A stretch of DNA of 64,000 bases from Glaciecola sp. XM2 (GTDB lineage Bacteria; Pseudomonadota; Gammaproteobacteria; Enterobacterales; Alteromonadaceae): NCBI RefSeq assembly GCF_018595715.1, contig NZ_JAHEOJ010000019.1:62001-126000 (forward strand), written 5' to 3'. Both the position numbers and the translations under genes were made by a program. The notes under the pieces were generated by a model that searched no databases, was not told the origin of the DNA, and saw only the letters and a program-made list of their open reading frames with translations. Shown here one piece after another: positions 17,334 to 25,400 of this stretch; the first letter of the stretch is position 1; every line of letters starts with the position of its first letter.

Positions 17334-17792
17334 CTACACGTCCATCATTCGGTCTAGATTGACCGACAGTTGTTTGTTCTTTTGCACCTGGGCGCTTTTG
17401 AGGTGTTCAAACACTGACTGCAACTCGTCTGTATTCGCTTGTTCATGCAAATCGTTGTATAAGGTCATGAGTTCTTCTGAAAACTGTGTCGCGAGAGAAA
17501 TAATGTCGTTTAAGCTTAAGTTGCTATCAGCCTCGCTGCTTGTGGGTATCTGCAATATGCTATCGTCATTGGTATATTGAAACCAAGTATTTAATATTGC
17601 GGCACTTGCTTGCGACTTATAATGCGACATTTCTTCAGCAAATTTGAGTTCCTGCTCGGATAAGTAATGCAAACAAAGACGAACTCGTTCATCACCATGA
17701 TGCTTACTTAAGGTTAAATAGTATTCGCTTAAAGCGACGTGAAAAGAGTGGATGTGATTAATCGCATCCTTGGTTTGTTCAAAGCGAATCAT
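17334..17792 (-). CDS. helical-bundle protein, possibly ferritin-like
   Basis: The 152-residue protein is predicted all-helical. The first half (TKDAINHIHSFHVALSEYY, then DERVRLCLHYLSEQELKFAE) has spaced His and Glu residues reminiscent of short ferritin-like or rubrerythrin-related bundles. A canonical ExxH pair cannot be firmly assigned. A poorly conserved linker precedes two more helices. It converges with the methyltransferase gene and follows the SpoIIAA-like gene in the same direction after 44 bases. Function unknown; the ferritin-like reading is an inference. Confidence 0.6.
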   Translation of the reverse strand: MIRFEQTKDAINHIHSFHVALSEYYLTLSKHHGDERVRLCLHYLSEQELKFAEEMSHYKSQASAAILNTWFQYTNDDSILQIPTSSEADSNLSLNDIISLATQFSEELMTLYNDLHEQANTDELQSVFEHLKSAQVQKNKQLSVNLDRMMDV

Positions 17793-17836
17793 AATTTAGC
17801 CTCATTGATTTAAAAGCGTAATACCTTGATGCATTA

Positions 17837-18219
17837 TTACTGGCCGCTTAGCCATTGATAAGCATTGGTCGCATCATCAAAGTTTTTTATCTCGCCACTA
17901 GTAAACCAAGTACCAATGGATGATGCATACCTGAGGGATTGTTTCCCACCGAGTATTGCGATTTTTTTAAACTTTTGCCATGGCTTAAGGCTAACTTCAG
18001 GTCATCCCAAGCAGCTCTAAGCTCCCAGCCTTCCAGTTCACTTGCGTCAAACAGGACATTGACTTCTGGCGTGCTAATACCTTCTAGCGCGCCATTTAAC
18101 ATGGGCGTAATGGTTTGATAATCATCATGGGTTAATTTGCCAATCACTTTGATAAAAAGGTAAATGTTGTTATCAATCCGTTCAATACCAACGGTTAAAC
18201 CATGTCGTTGTATTTCCAT
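17837..18219 (-). CDS. SpoIIAA/STAS-like protein encoded across a -1 frameshift
   Basis: From ATG 18219 the zero frame reads MEIQRHGLTVGIERIDNNIY onward in the style of SpoIIAA-like (STAS/SEC14) proteins as far as HGKSLKK. It then runs into an unrelated tail with a stop at 17887-17889. Shifting -1 at the run gives KKIAILGGKQSLRY, continuing to a TAA at 17837-17839, which restores the typical C-terminal half (IAILGGK, later NFDDATNAYQWL) and a normal length of about 127 residues. The shift point reads T TTA AAA AAA A on the minus strand (17971-17962), a canonical slippery heptamer followed by an A7 run. Programmed frameshift, recent mutation and sequencing error are all possible. Confidence 0.7.
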
Positions 18220-18424
18220 CTTAAATACCTCAGCAGAGATTCAATTCATGCAACAAGGCTATCTTAAAAAAACCAAAGACAACATTGTGGATATCCACAA
18301 TGACCTTCGATGTTTATCAGAAAAATGAGCACTGGCGTTACATTAGGAAGGCTTAGTCCATCTTGGCGATAGCAACAACATCCGCATCTAAACAAATTAA
18401 TGGTTAGATATTATTGCTATGCCG

Positions 18425-18556
18425 TTACTTTTCTGAGGTTTGTTCGCCACTATTGTGAATAAACAGGTAGGTATAATATCCCGCCATAATTATCATTATT
18501 AAAATGCCCAACAGTGAGCCCCATACAACTGGATCGCTAAATATCATTGATAACAT
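18425..18556 (-). CDS. 43-residue membrane miniprotein (DUF3149-like)
   Basis: ATG 18556 opens 43 codons with GGAGTAAAAT upstream. The product starts MLSMIFSDPVVWGSLLGILI, has one membrane helix at about residues 10-34, and ends in a short polar tail (HNSGEQTSEK). The (F)xDPVVWGSLxG pattern is like that I remember for small DUF3149 membrane proteins. It lies 27 bases downstream of a second miniprotein gene in the same direction. Function unknown. Confidence 0.6.
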   Translation of the reverse strand: MLSMIFSDPVVWGSLLGILIMIIMAGYYTYLFIHNSGEQTSEK

Positions 18557-18583
18557 ATTTTACTCCATCAACTATTTAAAAGG

Positions 18584-18709
18584 TTATTGAAAAATTAATA
18601 CACCGATGTATACCAAGTAAGGCAAAAGTGCTAGAGCAACTAAAGCGACAAGGTTTGCCAAAAGTTGTTTCACGTTAAAAGTATCTAAAAGTTCTGGTTG
18701 AGCATTCAT
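18584..18709 (-). CDS. 41-residue single-pass membrane miniprotein
   Basis: The frame from ATG 18709 encodes MNAQPELLDTFNVKQLLANL, then a hydrophobic helix to the end (ALLPYLVYIGVLIFQ). AGGAGA stands six bases upstream, which favours 18709 over an ATG six bases earlier in frame. It sits between an 80-residue hypothetical and the DUF3149-like miniprotein, all leftward and closely spaced. No homologue is recognised. Confidence 0.55.
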   Translation of the reverse strand: MNAQPELLDTFNVKQLLANLVALVALALLPYLVYIGVLIFQ

Positions 18710-18719
18710 ACTCATTCTC

Positions 18720-18962
18720 CTAAGTCGTAACAATGTAAAAAGAAACTCTATTTACTTTGTATACTTCAATATCCGTACCAACATTTAGATAATATAAGTC
18801 ACTGTATTTATTAGGTATTTTAATTTTCAACAAAAGTCTTAGATTCTCATTTGTCATTATTGACATATATAAAGACAATAATGGCAGCAAGCGTTTCACA
18901 GCCTGACTAGTCTTATCTGAATGGCCAGAAATTGATTCTAGTAATGCTTCATGAACTAACAC
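18720..18962 (-). CDS. 80-residue hypothetical protein
   Basis: A GTG at 18962 opens 80 codons (start LVHEALLESISGHSDKTSQA, then a leucine-rich stretch LLPLLSLYMSIM). The frame stays open 16 more codons upstream to a stop without an ATG, so the true start is uncertain and it may be a truncated gene. Its stop lies just before the next miniprotein's ribosome site. No family is recognised. Confidence 0.35.
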   Translation of the reverse strand: MLVHEALLESISGHSDKTSQAVKRLLPLLSLYMSIMTNENLRLLLKIKIPNKYSDLYYLNVGTDIEVYKVNRVSFYIVTT

Positions 18963-19185
18963 ACACAGGCGCTTTTTTTGATCTTTGCGATGCCAAGAAA
19001 ACTGACAAATGCGGCGCTAATTTTGTCGTTTTCGAAACTAAAACAATACAAGGAGGAGGGCCATTTCAAGCATTTTAATGAGTGAACTGTACGGTGATAC
19101 TTTTACCTGAATAGGCATTAGCAAGCAGCTTGAGACTAACCTTCGCTATCAAGCTGCAAGTCACTATGGTTTGCGATGTAAATAG

Positions 19186-20058
19186 TTAGCTCAAAGCGAG
19201 GTTAAGGGGTAACTTAAGGTATTGCTTACCATTTTCTTCGGGCGTTGGCAGTTTGCCTGCTTGCATATTAATTTGTATTGACGGTAGTAGTAATCGCGGA
19301 GCCATCAGTGTTTTATCGCGAGCATTGCGCATGTTTATAAACGCTTGCTCTGAAGTACCTTGCTTGATATGGATGTTGCTTGCTTTTTCATCATAAACGG
19401 TAGTCTCCCAAGCATATTCGTCGCGCGTTTCGCTTTTATAGTCATGCCCCACGAATATTCTTGTATTGTTAGGTAGGGATAAAATTTGCTGAATCGAGTG
19501 ATATAAAGATTTTGCACTACCGCTAGGGAAGTCCGTTCTTGCAGTACCGAAGTCGGGCATGAAAATGGTGTCTCCCACAAAAACTGCATCTTCTATTTTA
19601 TAGGAGGCACACGCTGGAGTATGACCAGGTGTATGTATAACTTGAATGTCTAAGTGCCCTAGTTTAATGACTTCTCCGTCATCAAATAAGCAATCAAACT
19701 GTTCACCCTTGCAGTCTATCTCTTGACAATTATTGAACAGCTTACAAAAAGTAGATTGTACCTTGGTAATATGGGTACTAATGCCTATTAGACCACCACG
19801 CTTGCTTTGTATGTAGTTTGAGGCGCTTATATGGTCTGCATGTACATGAGTCTCCAGCAGCCACTCTAAGGTGAAATTATTTTTGTCCAAATAAGCAATT
19901 ACGTCATCGGCGTTTTGAGAAGAGAGCGTCCCAGAGTTCGCATCAAAATCTAAAACAGGATCGATAATGGCGGTTTGCTTACTGGCAATATCCGTTACAG
20001 CATATGTCACGGTATTTGTATTGGTATCAAAAAACGGCTTTATATCAAGCATGCTCAT
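19186..20058 (-). CDS. persulfide dioxygenase-like MBL-fold protein (ETHE1/BLH type)
   Basis: The 290-residue protein has the glyoxalase-II-like metallo-beta-lactamase fold. The THVHADH motif (H71, H73, D75, H76), H146 in HTPGHTPAC, D163 in VGDTIF and a distal H in FVGHDYK are present. ETHE1/BLH enzymes bind one iron and oxidise glutathione persulfide to sulfite. ATG 20058 directly abuts the TAA of the DUF3365 gene, with GAGG 8 bases upstream, so the two form an operon. The divergent FisR-like regulator supports a sulfane-sulfur role. No sulfide:quinone reductase gene is present here, and no fused rhodanese is visible. Confidence 0.85.
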   Translation of the reverse strand: MSMLDIKPFFDTNTNTVTYAVTDIASKQTAIIDPVLDFDANSGTLSSQNADDVIAYLDKNNFTLEWLLETHVHADHISASNYIQSKRGGLIGISTHITKVQSTFCKLFNNCQEIDCKGEQFDCLFDDGEVIKLGHLDIQVIHTPGHTPACASYKIEDAVFVGDTIFMPDFGTARTDFPSGSAKSLYHSIQQILSLPNNTRIFVGHDYKSETRDEYAWETTVYDEKASNIHIKQGTSEQAFINMRNARDKTLMAPRLLLPSIQINMQAGKLPTPEENGKQYLKLPLNLALS

Positions 20059-20688
20059 TTATTTATCCTCAAGCGACTTAGTTAAGGTGAACGCTCCCCT
20101 TAAATCTTCGATAGAGAAACCAACGGCTGCATCTTGGGGGTAAAGGGCGTTGATTTTGGTGGCTAAGTCAGGGTTAACAGAACTGCCATGGCAACCTAAA
20201 CATACTTTGTCAGTAGGTATTGCTTTCATAAATCGATATTGCTCGTCTTCAATTTTGCTGAAGGTTAACTGATTGGCTGGTGTTCCCGCCTTGTATTGCT
20301 CGCTAAACGTTTGCATGCGATCTAGTTCCCATGCATCTGGCACATTATTTTCGTTTCTTGCTCTGTGGCTGGTCCTCGCTACTGTCCATCCGTCTCGCGA
20401 TAAATTGCTGGCTATTTCTGGTGCTTTTGAATGACATACTTCAACTGCATTTTCAAATCCACCTTGCTGAATAGCACCTACCAGTGCTTGCTTTAACTCA
20501 GTAGCAAAGGCCTTCACTTTGTTGTTGGCTTGCATATCAAGTTGATTTTGCATAGACACTTGCTCACTAGCGACTGTCGCCGGTGTTTGAGCATCTTCAG
20601 TTGTTTTCGCATCAAGCATAAAACTAGCGGTAGTACACAAACCGCAAATCAGCAGGTAATGCATTACCTTTGTTTTTGAACAAGACAT
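20059..20688 (-). CDS. periplasmic DUF3365 (Tll0287-like) c-type haem protein
   Basis: The 209-residue protein has an N-terminal signal segment (HYLLICGLCTTASFML). A DUF3365-type sensor domain follows, with the haem-attachment motif C163-L-G-C166-H167 placed late in the chain, as in Tll0287-like proteins. AFATELKQALVGAIQQGG and AVEVCHSKAPEIA are also characteristic. It is probably exported and haem-loaded in the periplasm, serving in redox sensing or electron transfer. The gene directly precedes the persulfide dioxygenase-like gene (stop abuts start), so its role may be in sulfide or persulfide detoxification, but no biochemical role is established. Confidence 0.85.
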   Translation of the reverse strand: MSCSKTKVMHYLLICGLCTTASFMLDAKTTEDAQTPATVASEQVSMQNQLDMQANNKVKAFATELKQALVGAIQQGGFENAVEVCHSKAPEIASNLSRDGWTVARTSHRARNENNVPDAWELDRMQTFSEQYKAGTPANQLTFSKIEDEQYRFMKAIPTDKVCLGCHGSSVNPDLATKINALYPQDAAVGFSIEDLRGAFTLTKSLEDK

Positions 20689-21005
20689 GGCGTTTTCCTT
20701 ATTTATCTGTTCAGTGCTAAGCGCACCGAGCTATTCATTAAATAATAACTTATCAAAAAATATGCCATCATATAAAAAATATAACCAATTGAAATTATTA
20801 AAGTATTTTCAATTCAGTATCAATTAAAATAAAAAAATGCTTGTCAAAACTGTCAATCTTGACAGAATGAAAGACAGATATGGCGTAAACGCTAGCAACC
20901 ACCAGCATCTAAATATAAAGTAAAGCGCGCTGAGAACGACTCAAATAATGAGCAGACTAACACAGCAAGCGATAAGGCGATGTTGATAAGAGGGGAAGTA
21001 CTAGG
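20689..21005. promoter_or_regulatory. AT-rich divergent control region of the sulfur genes
   Basis: This 317-base region holds no gene. It is strongly AT-rich and contains the paired TTGACAG/CTGTCAA repeats annotated separately. I searched for a sigma-54 element (GG-N10-GC) facing the DUF3365 gene and found no convincing match by eye. Confidence 0.4.
20850..20865. promoter_or_regulatory. near-perfect palindrome, likely operator of the sigma-54 regulator
   Basis: CTGTCAATCTTGACAG has perfect seven-base arms (CTGTCAA/TTGACAG) around TC. A further TTGTCAA begins nine bases to the left, at 20841. It lies about 160 bases upstream of both divergent genes, a typical spot for an enhancer-type site of a sigma-54 activator. 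Confidence 0.5.
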
Positions 21006-22367
21006 ATGAACAATTCTATTGTTCAAAACATGATCGATTCCATCGAAAGACCCGCGATATTTATTGATACCCAATACACCATATTAGCTGTCAATGAGGC
21101 CTATCGAGGAACATACGAGAGCGAAGTGGTACTTGGCAAAAGCCGATGTTTTGAAATCTCGCACGACCATTCGAGCCCCTGTGACAAGCATGGCGAAGAT
21201 TGCCCGATTCAAACGTGCATGAGTACCCAAAAGTCTAGTAATGTAATGCATGTGCACAATACGGAGTTTGGCAAAACATACTGCGATATTCTAATGAAGC
21301 CCGTCAAAGATGCTGACGGTATGGTGATCGGCTTTTTAGAAATTTTAGATAAAATTAACTTTGCTGCTGCCGAACCGCAAAAAAATAAAATGATTGGTAA
21401 GTCTGCTCCGTTTAAAAAGATGCTGACCCAAATCAACCGCGCAGCGAAAGCTGATATCGCCGTATTGTTGCATGGTGAGACAGGCACTGGAAAGGAGCTT
21501 GTTGCCAGAGCATTACACGATTCTAGCGAGCGTGCTGACAAACCCTTTGTGGTTATCGAGTGCACCGGATTGAACGAAAACTTATTCGAATCAGAATTGT
21601 TTGGGCATGAAAAAGGGGCCTTCACGGGCGCAACACACAGTAAAAAAGGTTTAATAGAGATTGCCAATGGCGGTACGGTGTTTTTTGATGAAATTGCCGA
21701 CGTTGCCCTTAGCATGCAAGTTAAATTACTGCGCTTGATAGAAACCCAGTGCTACAGAACGGTAGGGGGCTTAAAGCAGCGCAAGGCAAACTTTCGTTTG
21801 ATATGCGCTAGCCACAAAAATTTGCTGACACTTGTCGACGAGGGGCTATTTCGAAAGGATTTATATTATCGGATTGCTGGCTTCCCCATAAACCTGCCAA
21901 GTTTGTCGCAGCGTGAAGAAGACATTCCTGCCTTATGCAAATACTTTTTGAGCCTGACAAAGCAAAAAACTAAACGATTTTCTGAAGATGCGCTTACGCA
22001 TCTGAGCCGATATTCATTTCCAGGTAATATCCGCGAATTAAAGAATATAGTTGAGCATGCCGCCTTATTAGCAAACGAAGACATCATAGAAATCGCAGAC
22101 TTACCCGAACATGTGTTGCATTCTCAACATCGTCTTCATAATGATAATAAGGACGGTATGGCTTTGGCAGGTAATGGTCACTCCCCACATACAACGACTT
22201 CAGAAGGGAGCAACAATATTAAGTCACTCGAACAAGTGGAGGCCGATTATTTACGTTTTCTGTGTGAAAACCCATCATTGACAATAGACGAGCTTGCCAA
22301 CAACTTAGACCTAAGTACGCGCACTTTGTACCGCAAATTACAAAAATACGGCCTTAAATACGACTAA
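21006..22367 (+). CDS. sigma-54-dependent regulator with cysteine-bearing PAS domain (FisR-like)
   Basis: The 453-residue activator has three parts: an N-terminal PAS-like sensor (about 8-120), a central AAA+ sigma-54 domain with GETGTGKE (157-164) and GAFTGA (204-209), and a C-terminal Fis-type helix-turn-helix (LTIDELANNLDLSTRTLYRK). The sensor contains C48, C59, C66 and C71. The spacing 48/59/66 equals that I recall for C53/C64/C71 of Cupriavidus FisR, which senses sulfane sulfur and activates sqr-pdo genes. It is divergent from the DUF3365-persulfide dioxygenase operon, which it should control. A more general redox sensor role cannot be excluded. Confidence 0.85.
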   Translation: MNNSIVQNMIDSIERPAIFIDTQYTILAVNEAYRGTYESEVVLGKSRCFEISHDHSSPCDKHGEDCPIQTCMSTQKSSNVMHVHNTEFGKTYCDILMKPVKDADGMVIGFLEILDKINFAAAEPQKNKMIGKSAPFKKMLTQINRAAKADIAVLLHGETGTGKELVARALHDSSERADKPFVVIECTGLNENLFESELFGHEKGAFTGATHSKKGLIEIANGGTVFFDEIADVALSMQVKLLRLIETQCYRTVGGLKQRKANFRLICASHKNLLTLVDEGLFRKDLYYRIAGFPINLPSLSQREEDIPALCKYFLSLTKQKTKRFSEDALTHLSRYSFPGNIRELKNIVEHAALLANEDIIEIADLPEHVLHSQHRLHNDNKDGMALAGNGHSPHTTTSEGSNNIKSLEQVEADYLRFLCENPSLTIDELANNLDLSTRTLYRKLQKYGLKYD

Positions 22368-22470
22368 GCATTTCGCTAACGCATGGCTTTTTTTGGCTTA
22401 ATTAAGACTTTAGCATTATCACTGCTGGAGGGTGGCGACTGTCGCTCGTCCATTTGGTAAAAAAGGGTCT

Positions 22471-22633
22471 AGGGCCTGTTGATTTTTACTGTGAGAACCC
22501 TTCTGGTAGCGCTTGTGCTTCATTTGTATTCTCTCGTCGTAATTTTTGTAGATGACTGCACCTTCGATACGTTCCTTTGTACAAATCACGCTCAAAATTC
22601 CGTTAAATCACCCAGAAAAAGTCAACAGACCCT
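22471..22633. mobile_element. MITE-like element with imperfect terminal inverted repeats
   Basis: The left end AGGGCCTGTTGATTTTT (22471-22487) and right end, read on the other strand, AGGGTCTGTTGACTTTTT (22633-22616) match with two substitutions. The 163-base span has no transposase. I could not find clear target-site duplications. It lies between the sulfur regulator and cyd operon. A non-autonomous element or a repeat-derived remnant is the likely nature. Confidence 0.45.
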
Positions 22634-22994
22634 CGTTTAAATAAGTTTAGACACATTTGACAAACCAGCTGACATTATTGGCATAAAATTTAACAAAAAT
22701 CGATGGTTTGTAGCTCAAAAGCGCTAAAACGCTCTTATGTACATGAATAGTTTTAGCAATCATGCTTGTGGTTTTTTTCTTCAAAGGTATTTGTAAGTGT
22801 TTGATTGTAAATAAAAAATAAAATATCCGCGCTAAGATATTTACAGTGTCTGGATTGACTGATGGGCAGTTTCCGATTCTATTTCGACAACTTGGATCAG
22901 TCTGTGCAGGAGTGGCATTAACATGTCATGCGTGTAAGCAAGATTCGTTTGCCCGTTACATGCAAATCTGCTCAACATTCTAAAAGGTAAAATT
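22634..22994. promoter_or_regulatory. leader of the cyd operon with inverted repeats
   Basis: This 361-base gap contains no gene. Nested inverted repeats occur at TGTAAATA (22806-22813) with TATTTACA (22838-22845), and AAATATC (22821-22827) with GATATTT (22836-22842). They may be a regulator site such as NsrR- or ArcA-like, but none matches a consensus well enough to name. A TTGAT half-site is at 22801-22805. Confidence 0.35.
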
Positions 22995-24392
22995 ATGGAA
23001 CTCGATCCTCTCATTCTTTCGCGCATACAGTTTGCGTTTGTGGTGTGTTTTCACGCCATCTTTCCGGTGTTTACGATAGGTCTTGCAAGCACCATTGCGG
23101 GATTTGAAACCCTTCATTACAAAACCGGTAACCCCGTCTGGCAAAAGCTATCTAAATTTTGGATTCAGGTGTTTGCTGTGGTGTTTGGTATCGGTGTTGT
23201 CTCGGGCATCGTTATGTCGTTTCAGTTTGGTACTAACTGGAGTAACTTCTCGTATGCGACGGCCAACTTTCTTGGACCTGTGCTTAGTTACGAGGTAGTG
23301 ACTGCGTTTTTCCTTGAAGCTGCATTCTTAGGTGTGCTGTTATTTGGTCGCGATAAAGTTCCGCAAGGCGTTCACCTATTTGCAGCCATTATGGTCGCTA
23401 CGGGTACGTTTATTTCGTCATTCTGGATACTGGCCGCTAATTCTCTTATGCAAACACCGCAAGGTTTGGAGTTAATTAACGGTATGTATTTTGTCACCTC
23501 GTGGGCAGACTCTTTATTTACACCATCCTTTGGTTATCGCTTTGCACACATGGCATTAGCATCATTTTTAACTGCCGCGTTAGTGGTGGCTGGTGTGAGC
23601 GCATGGTTTGTCCTGCAAAAGCGTGAGCTAGAAGCGAACAAGAAAGCGCTATCTGTTGCCTTATGGTTTTTACTGTTTCTTGCACCGGCACAAACGGTTG
23701 TGGGTGACTTCCACGGTTTGAACACCTTAGAGCATCAGCCTATTAAAGTAGCGGCGATGGAGGGGAATTGGGAAAGAGATACTAATGTACCTCTGTTGTT
23801 GTTTGCCATTCCTGATAAAGAAAGCCAGACCAATCATTTTGAAATAGGCATTCCTGGCTTAGCGAGTTATGTATTAACCCATGACTGGAATGGCGAAGTA
23901 CCGGGATTAAAGGATGTTCCCGTTGAAGAGCAGCCGCCTGTTTTCATCGTATTTTGGTCATTCCGCATCATGGTTGGGTTGGGATTATTGATGATTGGCT
24001 TTGGTATCTGGGGATTAATACTCAGACGCAATGGCGGTTACTATCAAAACAAAACCTTTCTCAATGGCCTTAGGCTTATGAGCTTGAGCCCTTTTGTAGC
24101 AGTGTTAGCAGGTTGGGTCGTCACAGAGGTAGGCAGAGCGCCTTGGCTCATATACGGCCAGATGACACATGCACAAGGTTTAACCCCTTCACTCTCTGGT
24201 GGTATGGCGCTGTTTACCTTAATCGGTTATGTGCTGGTCTACTCAGCGGTATTTAGTGCTGGTGTTTATTATTTATTACAAGTGTTCAAAGGCGGCATAG
24301 AAAAAGCAAATGCACCTCATGAACTAGAAGAAGTAGAGCGGCCGATGAGACCATTTTCTGCTGCACACGTTGCCATAGATGGGGAGGCATAA
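22995..24392 (+). CDS. cydA: cytochrome bd quinol oxidase subunit I (short CioA-like)
   Basis: The 465-residue membrane protein is CydA. H20 (FVVCFHAIFPVFTIG) is the high-spin haem ligand region, and the helices and the GRAPWLIYGQM stretch near residue 385 are conserved. At 465 residues it is shorter than E. coli CydA (522), consistent with the short Q-loop type often called CioA, which can be cyanide-insensitive. It reduces oxygen to water with quinol at high affinity without pumping protons. It is the first gene of cydABDC and starts close to AAAAGG. Confidence 0.95.
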   Translation: MELDPLILSRIQFAFVVCFHAIFPVFTIGLASTIAGFETLHYKTGNPVWQKLSKFWIQVFAVVFGIGVVSGIVMSFQFGTNWSNFSYATANFLGPVLSYEVVTAFFLEAAFLGVLLFGRDKVPQGVHLFAAIMVATGTFISSFWILAANSLMQTPQGLELINGMYFVTSWADSLFTPSFGYRFAHMALASFLTAALVVAGVSAWFVLQKRELEANKKALSVALWFLLFLAPAQTVVGDFHGLNTLEHQPIKVAAMEGNWERDTNVPLLLFAIPDKESQTNHFEIGIPGLASYVLTHDWNGEVPGLKDVPVEEQPPVFIVFWSFRIMVGLGLLMIGFGIWGLILRRNGGYYQNKTFLNGLRLMSLSPFVAVLAGWVVTEVGRAPWLIYGQMTHAQGLTPSLSGGMALFTLIGYVLVYSAVFSAGVYYLLQVFKGGIEKANAPHELEEVERPMRPFSAAHVAIDGEA

Positions 24393-24394
24393 TC

Positions 24395-25396
24395 ATGGAA
24401 GCAACTTTTGATTTAACGGTTATATGGGCAGGCATAATTGGCTTTGGTTTAATGATGTATGTCTTGATGGATGGCTTTGATTTGGGCCAAGGGATCCTGT
24501 TTATGTTTGCTCCAAATGAAGCGGCGCGAGATCAGATGATGAACTCAGTCGCACCTGTATGGGATGGCAACGAAACGTGGTTGGTATTAGGCGGGGCTGG
24601 CTTGTTAGCGGCTTTCCCCTTGGTCTATTCGGTGTTTTTACCTGCGCTTTATATTGGTGTGTTCTTGCTGTTAGCCGGCCTAATTTTTAGAGGGGTTGCG
24701 TTTGAGTTTAGATTCAAGGCAAAGACCTCTAAGTATTTATGGAATTGGTCGTTCGCAGCGGGTTCAACCATTGCAGCGTTTGCTCAAGGCGCGGTAGTAG
24801 GAGCCTATATTCAAGGTTTTGAAACCGAAGGGTTTGTATATTCAGGTGGACCTTTAGATTGGCTCACGCCATTTACCGTGATAACCGGTTTAGGTATGGT
24901 CGCAGGCTACGCCTTGCTCGGTAGCACGTGGTTGATAATGAAAACAGAGGGTGAAGTGCAAGAATGGGCATATAAACTCACGCCACCGTTATTAGGCGCG
25001 CTATTAACTGTATTTGCTATTGTTTGTGTGTATACACCGTTTGTCGACCCTTATGTGCAAGAGCGTTGGTTTGATAATATAAGCGTGATTTGGGTAATTC
25101 CGGCCTTGACCTTGTACTGTGCGTATCTAGTGCTTCGCTCAGTGAAAAAGCGTCAAGATGGCATGCCATTTGTGGCTTCAATGGGTATTTTTCTGTTCAG
25201 CTATCTAGGGCTACTTGCCAGTAAACTACCTTATATCGTGCCACCAAAGTTCACGATCTGGGACGCGGCATCTTCCTATAATTCACAGCTTTTCCTATTA
25301 CTTGGTTTCTTGTTCGTTATTCCTATTGTTTTAGGATACACAACATGGACGTATTGGATTTTTAGAGGCAAAGTGAAGGCGACTGGATACCATTAA
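24395..25396 (+). CDS. cydB: cytochrome bd quinol oxidase subunit II
   Basis: The 333-residue polytopic subunit shows the family start (VIWAGIIGFGLMMYVLMDGFDLG, quoted in part as YVLMDGFDLG), VWDGNETWLV at residues 55-64 and a total of about eight membrane helices. It starts two bases after cydA and ends four bases before cydD. The length is typical of CioB-like CydB. It forms the structural partner of CydA; no separate CydX-sized frame was found between the genes. Confidence 0.95.
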   Translation: MEATFDLTVIWAGIIGFGLMMYVLMDGFDLGQGILFMFAPNEAARDQMMNSVAPVWDGNETWLVLGGAGLLAAFPLVYSVFLPALYIGVFLLLAGLIFRGVAFEFRFKAKTSKYLWNWSFAAGSTIAAFAQGAVVGAYIQGFETEGFVYSGGPLDWLTPFTVITGLGMVAGYALLGSTWLIMKTEGEVQEWAYKLTPPLLGALLTVFAIVCVYTPFVDPYVQERWFDNISVIWVIPALTLYCAYLVLRSVKKRQDGMPFVASMGIFLFSYLGLLASKLPYIVPPKFTIWDAASSYNSQLFLLLGFLFVIPIVLGYTTWTYWIFRGKVKATGYH

Positions 25397-25400
25397 AACC

